64,000 nucleotides of DNA, from positions 3,628,501 through 3,692,500 of the forward strand of contig NZ_CP056030.1 of the NCBI RefSeq assembly GCF_013374995.1, given 5' to 3'. Positions 26,609 to 35,702 of the stretch are shown here, one piece after another. This stretch comes from Pseudomonas eucalypticola. Its GTDB lineage: Bacteria; Pseudomonadota; Gammaproteobacteria; Pseudomonadales; Pseudomonadaceae. The notes under the pieces were generated by a model, which worked only from the letters and a program-made list of their open reading frames with translations, did not search any database and was not told the origin of the DNA. Position 1 is the stretch's first letter; the number at the start of each line of letters is the position of its first letter. Position numbers and translations under genes: made by a program.

Positions 26609-28447
26609 TTAAAACGAGAAGCACGAACAGCCGAACGCTCCCCAGAAACCCTGGAAGTCGCTGACCGGCGCGCTGCTGTGGCGCGCCCGTTCATGGCTGT
26701 GGGAATGCACGGCACACGGGCCGCTGCAGTGGTGAACCTGTTGCGCCAGGGGCGCCTGGGGCCGCCAATGGCCCGGCACCTTGGCCACCGGCGACCATTC
26801 CGGTACCACCGGCAGGCTGGGCGGCGCCAGGTCGGAAAACTCGGCGGCGGCGTGCACCACCTGGCCGCCGACCACGGTCAACACCGACTCCAGCCACTTG
26901 ATGGCTTCTTCCTCGACGCTGAAGTAGTCCGCCGAAAGCGCCACCACATCCGCCAGTTGGCCGATCTTGATCTGGCCCTTGTTGCCCTGCTCCGACGAGA
27001 ACCAGGCGCTGCCGTGGGTGAACAGTTCCAGGGCGACGTCCCGCGACAGGCCCTCGGGGTGCAAGGCCAGGCCGCCAACGGTGCGGCCGCTGACCATCCA
27101 GTACAACGAGGTCCATGGATTGTAGCTGGACACCCGCGTGGCGTCGGTGCCGGCGCCCACCGGTACGCCCTCGGCCAACATGCGCTTGATCGGCGGGGTG
27201 GCCTCGGCGGCCTTGGCGCCGTATCGGTCGACAAAGTATTCACCCTGGAAGGCCATGCGATCCTGCACCGCGATACCGCCATTCAGGGCGCGCACCCGCT
27301 CGATGTTCTGCGGGCTGATGGTCTCGGCGTGGTCGAAAAACCACGGCAGGTTGTTGAACGGAATGTCACGGTTGACCTTCTCGAACACATCGAGCATGCG
27401 CGAGATGGACTCGTCGTAGGTGGCATGCAGGCGGAACGGCCAACGCTGCTCTACCAGGTGGCGCACCACCGGTTCCAGTTCCTGTTCCATGGTCTGCGGC
27501 AGGTCGGGGCGCGGTTCCAGAAAGTCTTCGAAATCGGCGGCAGAGAACACCAGCATTTCGCCGGCGCCATTGTGGCGCAGGTAATCGTCACCCTGGTGCA
27601 GGGTGACGCTGGAGGTCCAGTGCTTGAAGTCGGCCAATTCTTCCTTGGGCTTCTGGGTGAACAGGTTATAGGCGATACGCACGGTCAACTGCTGCTTGGC
27701 CGCCAGCTCGTTGATCACTTCATAGTCGTCGGGATAGTTCTGAAAGCCGCCGCCAGCATCGATGACGCTGGTCAGGCCCAGGCGGTTGAGTTCACGCATG
27801 AACTGCCGGGTCGAGTTGACCTGGTATTCCAGCGGCAACTTGGGCCCCTTGGCCAGGGTGGCATAGAGGATCATGGCGTTGGGCCGGGCGATCAGCATGC
27901 CGGTGGGATCGCCATTGGCATCGCGCTGAATCTCGCCACCGGGCGGGTTCGGCGTGTCGCGGGTATACCCCACCACCCGCAGCGCCGCGCGGTTGAGCAA
28001 GGCGCGGTCGTACAGGTGCAGCACGAACACCGGCGTGTCGGGCGCCGCCTGGTTCAGTTCCTGCAGGGTGGGCATGCGCTTTTCGGCGAACTGGAATTCG
28101 TTCCAGCCGCCCACCACGCGCACCCACTGGGGCGACGGCGTGCGGTCGGCCTGGTCTTTGAGCATGCGCAAGGCGTCGGCCACCGACGGCACGCCTTCCC
28201 AGCGCAGCTCCAGGTTGTAGTTCAGGCCACCGCGGATCAAGTGCAGGTGCGAGTCATTGAGGCCCGGAATCAGGGTCCGGCCCTTGAGGTCTATCAGCCG
28301 CGTGGCGTCGCCGCGAAAGGCCATGGCCTGGGCATCGCTGCCCACGGCCACGAAGCGACCGTCACGAATGGCCACGGCGCTGGCGGTGGGGTTCTGGCGG
28401 TCGACGGTGTGGAACTTGCCATTGAAGAGGATCAGTTCGGCGTTCAT
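26609..28447 (-). CDS. YtcJ-type metal-dependent amidohydrolase with His/Cys tail
   Basis: A 612-residue amidohydrolase of the YtcJ/ExoIII-like group (TIM barrel with flanking beta-sandwich). Metal-binding motifs are NDSHLHL near residue 66, HATYDES, FFDHAE and the Asp in GAGTDATR. An AGGAG site supports the start at 28447. The last ~50 residues are unusual: after the beta-sandwich end comes a tail rich in His and Cys (HHCSGPCAVHSHSHERARH and, at the very end, GCSCF). The substrate is unknown. The ycaC-like gene follows within 35 bases, and a LysR gene lies upstream on the same strand. Confidence 0.9.
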   Translation of the reverse strand: MNAELILFNGKFHTVDRQNPTASAVAIRDGRFVAVGSDAQAMAFRGDATRLIDLKGRTLIPGLNDSHLHLIRGGLNYNLELRWEGVPSVADALRMLKDQADRTPSPQWVRVVGGWNEFQFAEKRMPTLQELNQAAPDTPVFVLHLYDRALLNRAALRVVGYTRDTPNPPGGEIQRDANGDPTGMLIARPNAMILYATLAKGPKLPLEYQVNSTRQFMRELNRLGLTSVIDAGGGFQNYPDDYEVINELAAKQQLTVRIAYNLFTQKPKEELADFKHWTSSVTLHQGDDYLRHNGAGEMLVFSAADFEDFLEPRPDLPQTMEQELEPVVRHLVEQRWPFRLHATYDESISRMLDVFEKVNRDIPFNNLPWFFDHAETISPQNIERVRALNGGIAVQDRMAFQGEYFVDRYGAKAAEATPPIKRMLAEGVPVGAGTDATRVSSYNPWTSLYWMVSGRTVGGLALHPEGLSRDVALELFTHGSAWFSSEQGNKGQIKIGQLADVVALSADYFSVEEEAIKWLESVLTVVGGQVVHAAAEFSDLAPPSLPVVPEWSPVAKVPGHWRPQAPLAQQVHHCSGPCAVHSHSHERARHSSAPVSDFQGFWGAFGCSCFSF

Positions 28448-28616
28448 TGCGGCTCCTGGTTGGGTGGGCGGCAGATGGTGGGAAACGATCATGCCCGGAA
28501 GGCGGGCCGGAGGATTGGATGGACGTGCTGTGTTTGGGATGGGTGTGCGGTGGGTTGCGGGATGGGTTGCACGGCGCGCCAGAAGCCCCAGGCCAGGCCC
28601 CTCAAGCGCAATGCTC

Positions 28617-29519
28617 CTACCCTCCCATCGCCCGGCTGATATGCGCCCGCAACCACCGTTCCGCCGGGTCATTGTCATGCACCCCGCTCCAGACCATCGA
28701 CAGCTCCGCCGGCACGATGGGGAATGGCGGCTCATCGGCACGCAATGCGCCGTCCTCGATCAATGCGCAGGCGGCATAGTCCGGTACGGTGGCGATCAGG
28801 TCGCTGCCCTTGAGCAGCGCTCGCAGGCCATGGAACTGCGGCACCCCCAGTACCACCCGGCGGGTGCGACCGACCTTGGCCAGGTCCAGGTCGATGTTGC
28901 CGCTCAGGTCGCCGGAAAACGACACCATGGCGTGGGGCCTGTCACAATAGTCATCCAGGGTCAGGGCACCGGGTTCACGGTCGCCGCGCAGTACCTTGCA
29001 GCCAATGTCGCGCAGTTTGCGCCGCTTGGCGTTGGCCGGCAGGTCGGTGGTGTAGCTGACCCCCACGGAAATTTCGCCACTGGCCAGCATGGCCGGCAGC
29101 AACAGGTAATTGGCGCGGCGCACCACGATGATGACACCCGGGGCCTCCTGGCGCAGTTGCGCCAGCAGCGGTGGGAACAGGCCGAATTCGGCGTCATCCG
29201 ACAGGCCGATACGGAACGTGGCGCAGCTGGTGCCGGGGTCGAAGTCCTTGGCCCGGCTGACCGCGCCGGAAATGGTGTCCAGCGCCGGGCGCAGTTCTTC
29301 CAGGATCGCCAGCGCGCGCAGCGTCGGTTCCATGGTGCGGCCATTGCGGATCAGCAGCGGGTCGTCGAACAGATCGCGCAGGCGGCCCAGGGCCGCGCTG
29401 ACGGCGGGCTGGCCGATGAAGTGTTTTTCGGCCACCCGGGTCAGGTTGCGTTCGAACATCAGCGCTTCGAAGAGCACCAGCAGGTTCATGTCGACATGGC
29501 GCAAGTCGTTGCGGTTCAT
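28617..29519 (-). CDS. LysR-family regulator (NodD/SyrM-like)
   Basis: A 300-residue LysR-type regulator. The winged helix covers about residues 10-70 and reads DMNLLVLFEALMFERNLTRVAEKHFIGQPAVSAALGRLRDLFDDPLLIR, the pattern of the NodD/LinR branch (DLNLL...P..LRDPLF). The effector domain follows. The start at 29519 is the first giving a normal LysR N-terminus. It is upstream of the amidohydrolase and ycaC genes on the same strand with a 170-base gap that could hold their promoter, so it may control them. Confidence 0.9.
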   Translation of the reverse strand: MNRNDLRHVDMNLLVLFEALMFERNLTRVAEKHFIGQPAVSAALGRLRDLFDDPLLIRNGRTMEPTLRALAILEELRPALDTISGAVSRAKDFDPGTSCATFRIGLSDDAEFGLFPPLLAQLRQEAPGVIIVVRRANYLLLPAMLASGEISVGVSYTTDLPANAKRRKLRDIGCKVLRGDREPGALTLDDYCDRPHAMVSFSGDLSGNIDLDLAKVGRTRRVVLGVPQFHGLRALLKGSDLIATVPDYAACALIEDGALRADEPPFPIVPAELSMVWSGVHDNDPAERWLRAHISRAMGG

Positions 29520-29649
29520 CGGGCGGGCTCCTTCGGCTCGGGTAGCGGCGGGCTCATAGTGAAGCACAGCAACGCGAAACAATTTAGCACCCGCGTGCTT
29601 TTTCCCAGTGTGCGATCATTGCCCACCGAATACGGCCCGACCCTGCCCC

Positions 29650-31548
29650 ATGACCCGACCCCACTGGTACCTGCCCCTGGCTGATGAGTTCTGCGAACAC
29701 CTGGCAGATGGCTCCCCGCTCGAGCCCGCCAGCCTGCCCGCACACGCCACGGCTGCCCTGCTCTTCGTGCTGCAACTGCCCAAGCTCGCCGTGCGCAAAC
29801 CCCTGGAGATGCAGCGCCAGTTCGCCAACCTGCTGAACTTCCCGGCCCAGACGCTGAGCGCGACGCTGGTCAAGGCGTTCGACCCCACGGCACTGGCCGC
29901 CGGGCTGGCCCAGGCCAAGGCGCTGAACATCGGTTTGCTGGACAGCGCCACCGTCGCGTTGCGGCCGTTCCTGCACGCCGATGGCCGTTGGGACTTCGGT
30001 TTTCCCGAGCGCCACTGGCAGGCCGGCGGTGCCCTGCAGCACGACCACCAGCGCCCCGGCGGCCTGGTGATTCGCCTCAGCGACCACCAGTTGCGCCTGG
30101 TGCAGACCATCCGCGAAAACCGTGAGGACTCCATCGAGGCTCAGGCCCATGCCGGTACCGGCAAGACCTTCGTGCTGGGCGAGGTGCTGGCGTTGATGCC
30201 CCAGGGCAAATGCCTGTTTCTGGCCGACACCGAACTGAAACTGGAAACCATCCGCGCGCGTTTCGGCAACCGGGTATGGACGTCTACCTTCAAGCAACTG
30301 GCCGAGCGTTTCCTGGCCGGCGGCGACAAACACCTTCAGGCGCAACTCAACGCCGCCGCGGCGCGCTCGGTGTCCTATGCGGCCATTGCCGAGCTGGCAG
30401 GGCTGGGTGACATCGGCAATCGCAAACCCCCTCAGGTAGCGGCCCTGTGCTGGCGGGTGGTGGCGAAATTCTGCGCCAGCAACGACCGCCAGATCACCAC
30501 CCGGCACATTCCCCAGGACCAGCTCCCCTGGCTGAGTGCTGCCCACCAGCAGTTGCTGGCCCTGGCCGCCCAGCAACTGTGGTTCAGGATGACCCGCCCC
30601 GACCCCGAGCAACAGCCGCTACCCGTGCGTGGCTACCACCGGGTCAAGCAGATGGTGCTCGCCGGGCACCGCCTCTCCGAGCAGATCAAGACCGTGATCA
30701 TCGACGAGGGCCATGACCTCACCGCGCCCATGGTCGAATTCCTCGACCAGTCACCCCAAACGGTCATCACCCTGGGGGACCGCTTCCAGAACCTGCAGGG
30801 CTGGTCGGTTTCCCACGCCGCCACCATCCGCCACAGTGAAATGTCGCTGTCGCTGCGGTGCGGGCCGCAGTTGATGGATTACGTCAACCCGCTGATCGCC
30901 GCTTTTCCCGGCGCCAGCGCCCTGCCCTTCGTCGCGGACAAAGCCCGGGAAACCGTGGTGCGCCACTACCCGCCCCAGCAGTTCCCGGACCAGCCGGCGG
31001 TGATGCTGGTGGCGGATGAATGGGGGCTGTTCGACTGGCTGGTGCGCAGCCGCGAGACCGACCAGGGGGCAGCGGTGATCGATTGGAACGGCGAATTCGA
31101 GTCGTTCCTGGACGGCTGCCTGGGGCTGTACAAAGGCGACCAGCCACCGCGCCACGGGGCCATCGCCCGCTACCGGACCTGGGAGCAGCTGCGCGCGGTG
31201 ATGGGCTGGAACGAGGCCTTCGTGCGGGTGGAACAGTGGCTGGAACGCGTGGGCACACGCATTGGCGTGTCGGGCCTGTACCAGGGCGCTACCCTGGCGG
31301 AGTTCGCCGGGGGCGCCCCAGGCCGGCCACTGCTGGCCACGGTGTTCACGGCCAAGAACTTCGAGCTGTCGAGCCTGGCCATTTCCGAAGACCTGTACTA
31401 CTTTTCGGACCTGCGTGGCGCTACGGCCTTGTCGCGCAAACTGGCGTTGCTGTACACGGCCATCACCCGCGCCAGCGGCCAGGTGTATGTTCCCGACACC
31501 CACCAGGAACGCCTGGACACCCTGCTGGCCGCCAGCCGCGCAACCTGA
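29650..31548 (+). CDS. Superfamily 1 (UvrD-like) helicase-related protein
   Basis: A 632-residue SF1 ATPase. Motif I is AHAGTGKT, motif II VIIDEGHD, motif III TLGDRFQNLQGW, a motif IV-like LRCGPQLMDYV, motif V VFTAKNFELSSLAI and motif VI LYTAITRAS. The canonical UvrD forms are DEFQD, GDxxQSIY and GLEF, so several are diverged; length is under that of full UvrD. The first ~130 residues match nothing I know. There are no partner nuclease genes nearby; LysR is divergent upstream and pcaI follows after 310 bases. A solitary repair or defence helicase is possible; the function is not decided. Confidence 0.8.
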   Translation: MTRPHWYLPLADEFCEHLADGSPLEPASLPAHATAALLFVLQLPKLAVRKPLEMQRQFANLLNFPAQTLSATLVKAFDPTALAAGLAQAKALNIGLLDSATVALRPFLHADGRWDFGFPERHWQAGGALQHDHQRPGGLVIRLSDHQLRLVQTIRENREDSIEAQAHAGTGKTFVLGEVLALMPQGKCLFLADTELKLETIRARFGNRVWTSTFKQLAERFLAGGDKHLQAQLNAAAARSVSYAAIAELAGLGDIGNRKPPQVAALCWRVVAKFCASNDRQITTRHIPQDQLPWLSAAHQQLLALAAQQLWFRMTRPDPEQQPLPVRGYHRVKQMVLAGHRLSEQIKTVIIDEGHDLTAPMVEFLDQSPQTVITLGDRFQNLQGWSVSHAATIRHSEMSLSLRCGPQLMDYVNPLIAAFPGASALPFVADKARETVVRHYPPQQFPDQPAVMLVADEWGLFDWLVRSRETDQGAAVIDWNGEFESFLDGCLGLYKGDQPPRHGAIARYRTWEQLRAVMGWNEAFVRVEQWLERVGTRIGVSGLYQGATLAEFAGGAPGRPLLATVFTAKNFELSSLAISEDLYYFSDLRGATALSRKLALLYTAITRASGQVYVPDTHQERLDTLLAASRAT

Positions 31549-31629
31549 GTGCAACGGACCGGGCCGCGCCTGTAGCCCAGTCCCATGCGGCGCCGACGAG
31601 GCCGGGTCCACTGCCAAGCGACCCGGCGA

Positions 31630-31664
31630 CCTCCAGATATCGCACAACCGTCCGGTAATCGCAC
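31630..31664 (+). promoter_or_regulatory. Tandem PcaR-like sites upstream of pcaIJ
   Basis: GTCCGGTAATCGCAC at 31650-31664 agrees with the published PcaR 15-mer (GTTCGATAATCGCAC) at 13 of 15 positions. A weaker copy ending in the same ATCGCAC lies exactly 20 bp upstream (31630-31644). PcaR is known to bind both -35 and -10 elements of pca promoters, which fits two copies on one helix face. The other bases of the 310-base gap before pcaI hold no gene. Confidence 0.6.
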
Positions 31665-31858
31665 CAATTCACCATTTGCCACTCTCCCCCGCGCCCGATT
31701 TGCGGCAGGCTATAGCCAGGACGACAAATACCTTTCACAAGGTGGCTGGCGTCACCGCCAACCCGGGTTGGCTACGCTAATAACAAGCAAGCAAACGTGG
31801 CCACCGCATGGCCCGTGCCTTGATTCACTCACACTCCAGGAAAAACCAGGAGCTCGCT

Positions 31859-32545
31859 TTGATCAATAAAACATTTGAGTCCATCGCTGCCGCGGTGGAA
31901 GGGATTGCCGACGGCTCTACCATCATGGTGGGTGGTTTCGGCACGGCCGGCATGCCTTCGGAGCTGGTGGACGGCGTGATCGCCTCCGGCGCACGCGAGC
32001 TGACCATCATCAGCAACAACGCCGGCAACGGCGACGTGGGCCTGGCCGCGCTGCTCAAGGCCGGCAGCGTGCGCAAAGTGATCTGTTCCTTCCCGCGCCA
32101 GTCCGACTCTTATGTATTCGACGAGCTGTACCGCGCTGGCAAGGTAGAGCTGGAAGTAGTGCCCCAAGGCAACCTGGCCGAGCGCATCCGCGCCGCCGGT
32201 TCGGGCATCGGCGCGTTCTTCTCGCCCACCGGTTTCGGCACCCTGCTGGCCGAAGGCAAGGAAACCCGTGTGATCGACGGCCGCAACTACGTGCTGGAAA
32301 TGCCGCTGCACGCCGACATCGCGCTGATCAAGGCCTACAAGGGCGACCGCTGGGGCAACCTGGTGTACCGCAAGGCCGCGCGCAACTTCGGCCCGATCAT
32401 GGCCATGGCCGCCAAGACCGCCATCGCGCAAGTGAACGAGATCGTCGAGCTGGGCGAACTGGACCCTGAGCACATCATCACCCCGGGCATCTTTGTCCAG
32501 CGCGTGGTTGCCGTGCCGACCTACCCTTCCGCCAAAGCTGTTTGA
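31859..32545 (+). CDS. pcaI: 3-oxoadipate CoA-transferase subunit A
   Basis: A 228-residue alpha subunit of a class I CoA-transferase. With PcaJ it moves CoA from succinyl-CoA to 3-oxoadipate in the beta-ketoadipate pathway. It is nearly the P. putida PcaI sequence from memory (MINKTFESIAAAVEGI, GSTIMVGGFGTAGMPSELVDG, SNNAGNGDVGLAALL, DELYRAGKVELEVVPQGNLAERIRAAGSGIGAFF). It starts at a TTG six bases after AGGAG. Other pca genes are not in the window, as is usual in Pseudomonas, where pcaIJ stands apart. Confidence 0.93.
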   Translation: MINKTFESIAAAVEGIADGSTIMVGGFGTAGMPSELVDGVIASGARELTIISNNAGNGDVGLAALLKAGSVRKVICSFPRQSDSYVFDELYRAGKVELEVVPQGNLAERIRAAGSGIGAFFSPTGFGTLLAEGKETRVIDGRNYVLEMPLHADIALIKAYKGDRWGNLVYRKAARNFGPIMAMAAKTAIAQVNEIVELGELDPEHIITPGIFVQRVVAVPTYPSAKAV

Positions 32546-32553
32546 GGCCCGCC

Positions 32554-33195
32554 ATGACTGCCATGAAAAAACTCTCGCGTAACGAAATGGCCCAACGCGT
32601 GGCCGAAGACATTGCCGAAGGCTCCTACGTCAACCTGGGCATCGGCGTGCCGACCCTGGTGGCCAACTACCTGGGCGACAAGGAAGTGTTCCTGCACTCC
32701 GAGAACGGCGTGCTGGGCATGGGCCCGAGCCCGGCCGAGGGCGAAGAAGACGACGACCTGATCAACGCCGGCAAGCAGCACGTGACCCTGCTGACCGGTG
32801 GCGCGTTTTTCCACCACGCCGACTCGTTTTCGATGATGCGCGGCGGCCACATCGACATCGCCGTGCTGGGTGCCTTCCAGGTGTCGGTCAAGGGCGACCT
32901 GGCCAACTGGCACACCGGTGCCGAAGGCTCGATCCCGGCCGTGGGCGGCGCCATGGACCTGGCCACTGGCGCGCGCCAGGTGTTCGTGATGATGGACCAC
33001 CTGACCAAGACCGGCGAAAGCAAGCTGGTGCCCGAGTGCACCTACCCGCTGACCGGCATTGCCTGCGTGAGCCGCATCTACACCGACCTGGCCATTCTGG
33101 ACGTCACAAGCGACGGCCTGAAGGTGCGTGAAATCGTTGCAGACATTACCTTCGAAGCCTTGCAGGAACTGAGCGGCGTGCCGTTGATCCGCTGA
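32554..33195 (+). CDS. pcaJ: 3-oxoadipate CoA-transferase subunit B
   Basis: A 213-residue beta subunit of the same CoA-transferase. The catalytic Glu that forms the CoA thioester is in LHSENGVLGMGP. Other family marks are YVNLGIGVPTLVANYL and GAFFHHADSFSMMRGGH. The start at 32554 follows GAGG eight bases after the pcaI stop. A REP pair follows the stop and may end the transcript. Confidence 0.93.
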   Translation: MTAMKKLSRNEMAQRVAEDIAEGSYVNLGIGVPTLVANYLGDKEVFLHSENGVLGMGPSPAEGEEDDDLINAGKQHVTLLTGGAFFHHADSFSMMRGGHIDIAVLGAFQVSVKGDLANWHTGAEGSIPAVGGAMDLATGARQVFVMMDHLTKTGESKLVPECTYPLTGIACVSRIYTDLAILDVTSDGLKVREIVADITFEALQELSGVPLIR

Positions 33196-33203
33196 CACCC
33201 CCT

Positions 33204-33299
33204 TCCTGTGGGACCGGGCGCAAGCTCGGGAAGCAGGCAACGCGGGCATTCTGACGCCTCGCGGTGCGTGCTTCCCGAGCTTCGCCCGATCCCACAAGA
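33204..33299. repeat. REP pair (REPIN) after pcaJ
   Basis: Two ~32-base REP units in inverted orientation, each with TGTGGGAYCGGGCG and AAGCTCGGGAAGCA, about 30 bases apart. Same family as the pair at 25.8 kb. Confidence 0.85.
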
Positions 33300-33411
33300 T
33301 AGGTGTATGTGTGTCGGCGCGGTGTCTTCGACACAAAAGCACAGCCATGCAATTATTCATCTGCCCTTGACCTCACCCTGACGCTGTCCGTTTCCCGTCA
33401 TGGAGAGTGTC

Positions 33412-34284
33412 ATGCGTCACACCCTGTTGATCTTGTCCCTGGCCACGCCTTTGTCGGCCCTGGCCGCCACCGGTCCCGCGGTAGGCCCGCAGTACGACAC
33501 CAGCCACGTCTACGTGGCCCCCGCCGATGTCGACCCGTTCGTGCACAGCTTCCTCGCCACCTTCGGTGGCACCAGCACCGCCCAGGTCGTCGCCGACGTC
33601 ACCCCGACGCCCAGCAGCACCACCTCGCAACTGCTGCAGACGCCCTCCGGGACCCTTTCCCTGTTCGGCTTCAAGACCCCCATTCCCTACCCGTTCGGCG
33701 CTGAGCGCAATGGCTACCTGGTCAAGGACATGGACCAGGCGATCGAGCAGGCGCGCAAGGCCGGTGCCGACGTGATCGTTGCCCCCTTCCCCGACCCCAT
33801 CGGCCGCGACGCGGTGGTGCAATGGCCGGGTGGCGTCAATATGCAGCTGTATTGGCACACCACCGCGCCCCACTACACCGCCTTCGAACGCGTGCCGGAA
33901 AACCGCGTTTATGTCTCGGCCGATCGGGCGCCCGCGTTCATCAAGGCCTTCACCACCTTCTCCCACGGCACGGTGCTCAGCGACGACAAGCACGCCCCAG
34001 GCGTGGAAATCGGCCGCGACACCGGTACCTACGAACGGGTGCGCATCCGCTCGGACTTCGGCCGCATGACCGTGCTGGTCACCGACGGCCACCTGCCGTT
34101 CCCCTATGGCCGGGACACCACCGGCTACGAAGTCGCCGACCTCGATGCCACCCTGAACAAAGCCACCGGCAGCGGCGCCACCGTCCTGGTCACGCCCGTC
34201 GCCAGCGACGGGCGCAAGGCGGCCATGGTGCAGTTCCCGGGCGGCTACGTGGCTGAAATCCACCAGACCCTGGCCAAGCAGTGA
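33412..34284 (+). CDS. Exported VOC-fold protein
   Basis: A 290-residue protein with a cleavable signal peptide (MRHTLLILSLATPLSALAA, cleavage near residue 19) and two glyoxalase/VOC-like halves: HVYVAPADVDPFVHSFLATFGG and VYVSADRAPAFIKAFTTF start the two repeats, and each half ends with a QWPGGVNMQLYWHT or QFPGGYVAEIHQT strand. The start at 33412 follows GGAG; a nearer-upstream ATG at 33400 lies over that site. A periplasmic VOC enzyme is unusual. It overlaps or abuts the porin gene (GTGA), so the pair is translationally coupled and perhaps handles one compound in the envelope. Confidence 0.82.
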   Translation: MRHTLLILSLATPLSALAATGPAVGPQYDTSHVYVAPADVDPFVHSFLATFGGTSTAQVVADVTPTPSSTTSQLLQTPSGTLSLFGFKTPIPYPFGAERNGYLVKDMDQAIEQARKAGADVIVAPFPDPIGRDAVVQWPGGVNMQLYWHTTAPHYTAFERVPENRVYVSADRAPAFIKAFTTFSHGTVLSDDKHAPGVEIGRDTGTYERVRIRSDFGRMTVLVTDGHLPFPYGRDTTGYEVADLDATLNKATGSGATVLVTPVASDGRKAAMVQFPGGYVAEIHQTLAKQ

Positions 34285-34292
34285 GGCGCGGC

Positions 34293-35702
34293 ATGCCAGG
34301 CGCAACCCGCTGGCCCCCGGCGCGCCTGGCGGGCCTGTCACTGGGGTTGCTGTGGCCCCTGCTCGGCGCGCCCGCCCACGCCGAGGGCGACGACAGCCGC
34401 CCGCCGATCAAGGCCAACCGCTGGCAGGAAGATTGGTCGGGGCTGGCCTCCCCCGCCCTGCGCACCGAACCGCTGGACGACCTCAAGTACATCCCGCTAG
34501 GCGCCGATGGCGCCTGGTTGTCCCTGGGCGCCACCCTGCGCGAACGCCTGGAGATGAATAACGCCAGTGGCTTCGGCACCCGGGGCGTGGCCCGGGACAA
34601 CTACTTGCTGCAGCGCCTGCAGGTGCATGCCGACCTGCACGTCAACGAGCACTGGCGGCTGTTTACCCAGCTCGAAGACGTGCGCGCCTACGACAAGGCC
34701 ACCGTCGGTGGCGCCGACCAGAACCGCGTGGACCTGCGCCTGGCGTTCCTGGAGTACATCAATGCGTTCGACAGCGGCACCCTCAAGACCCGGGCCGGAC
34801 GCCAGGACTTCGCCTTCGACTTGCAGCGTTTCGTCTCTTCGCGCGACGGGCCCAACGTGCGCCAGTCGTTCGATGCCCTGTGGGCCGACTGGGAGACCGC
34901 GCGATGGCGCTTCATCGGCATCGCCAGCCACCCGGTGCAATACCGCGACGACCACGAATTCGATGACACCTCCAGCAACGCCGTGCGCTTCGACATGCTG
35001 CGGGTGGAGCGCCAGGTCGGCGACCAGCAGGAACTGTCAGCCTATTTCGCCCTGTACCAACGCGACCAGGCCCAGTACCTGGACGCGGCCGGTGGCGAAG
35101 ACCGCGATATCCTCGATGCTCGCTACGCAGGCTCCGCCGCCCAGGTCGACTGGGATCTGGAGGGCATGCTCCAGGGCGGTTCGGTCGGCGGCAAGGACAT
35201 TCGCGCCTGGGCCGCCGGCAGCCGCGTGGGCTACACCTTCGCCGCCACCGCCTGGACTCCGCGCGTGGGCCTGCAAGTGGACGCCGCCTCCGGCGACCGC
35301 CGTGCCGGCGATGGCCGCGTGGGCACCTTCAACCCGCTATTCCCTAACGGTTACTACTTCACCCTGGCCGGTTACACCGGCTACAGCAACCTGATCCACG
35401 TCAAGCCATCGATCACGGTCAAACCGATGGCGGGGTTGAGCGTGCAGACGGCCATCGGCCTGTTGTGGCGCCAGACCACCGAGGACGCGGTGTATACCCA
35501 ACCCAACAGTGCCGTGGCCAATACCGCTGGCACTGGCCAGCGCTGGACCGGGGCCTACGCCCAGGTGCGCACTGACTATGCCTTCACCGCCAACCTCAGT
35601 GGTGCTGTGGAAGCCGTGCACTACGACGTCGGGCAGACCCTGCGCGACGCCGGCGGGCACGACAGTGATTATCTGGGGGTGGAAATGAAGTTCAGTTGGT
35701 AA
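34293..35702 (+). CDS. Outer-membrane porin, alginate-export (AlgE-like) family
   Basis: About 469 residues with a signal peptide (hydrophobic LAGLSLGLLWPLLGAPAHA) and an alternating beta-strand pattern typical of an 18-strand barrel, ending in the outer-membrane signature VEMKFSW with C-terminal aromatic residue. The family also includes non-alginate porins for organic acids and aromatics. Two starts are possible: GTG at 34281 overlapping the previous stop, or ATG at 34293 after GAGG; I use the latter. No alginate genes are near. It runs tail to tail into the AraC gene with an 11-base overlap. Confidence 0.85.
   Translation: MPGATRWPPARLAGLSLGLLWPLLGAPAHAEGDDSRPPIKANRWQEDWSGLASPALRTEPLDDLKYIPLGADGAWLSLGATLRERLEMNNASGFGTRGVARDNYLLQRLQVHADLHVNEHWRLFTQLEDVRAYDKATVGGADQNRVDLRLAFLEYINAFDSGTLKTRAGRQDFAFDLQRFVSSRDGPNVRQSFDALWADWETARWRFIGIASHPVQYRDDHEFDDTSSNAVRFDMLRVERQVGDQQELSAYFALYQRDQAQYLDAAGGEDRDILDARYAGSAAQVDWDLEGMLQGGSVGGKDIRAWAAGSRVGYTFAATAWTPRVGLQVDAASGDRRAGDGRVGTFNPLFPNGYYFTLAGYTGYSNLIHVKPSITVKPMAGLSVQTAIGLLWRQTTEDAVYTQPNSAVANTAGTGQRWTGAYAQVRTDYAFTANLSGAVEAVHYDVGQTLRDAGGHDSDYLGVEMKFSW

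Noticed and set aside
25829..33299. CRISPR array
   Set aside because: The repeated elements are inverted REP pairs, widely separated; there are no regular direct repeats with spacers and no cas genes.
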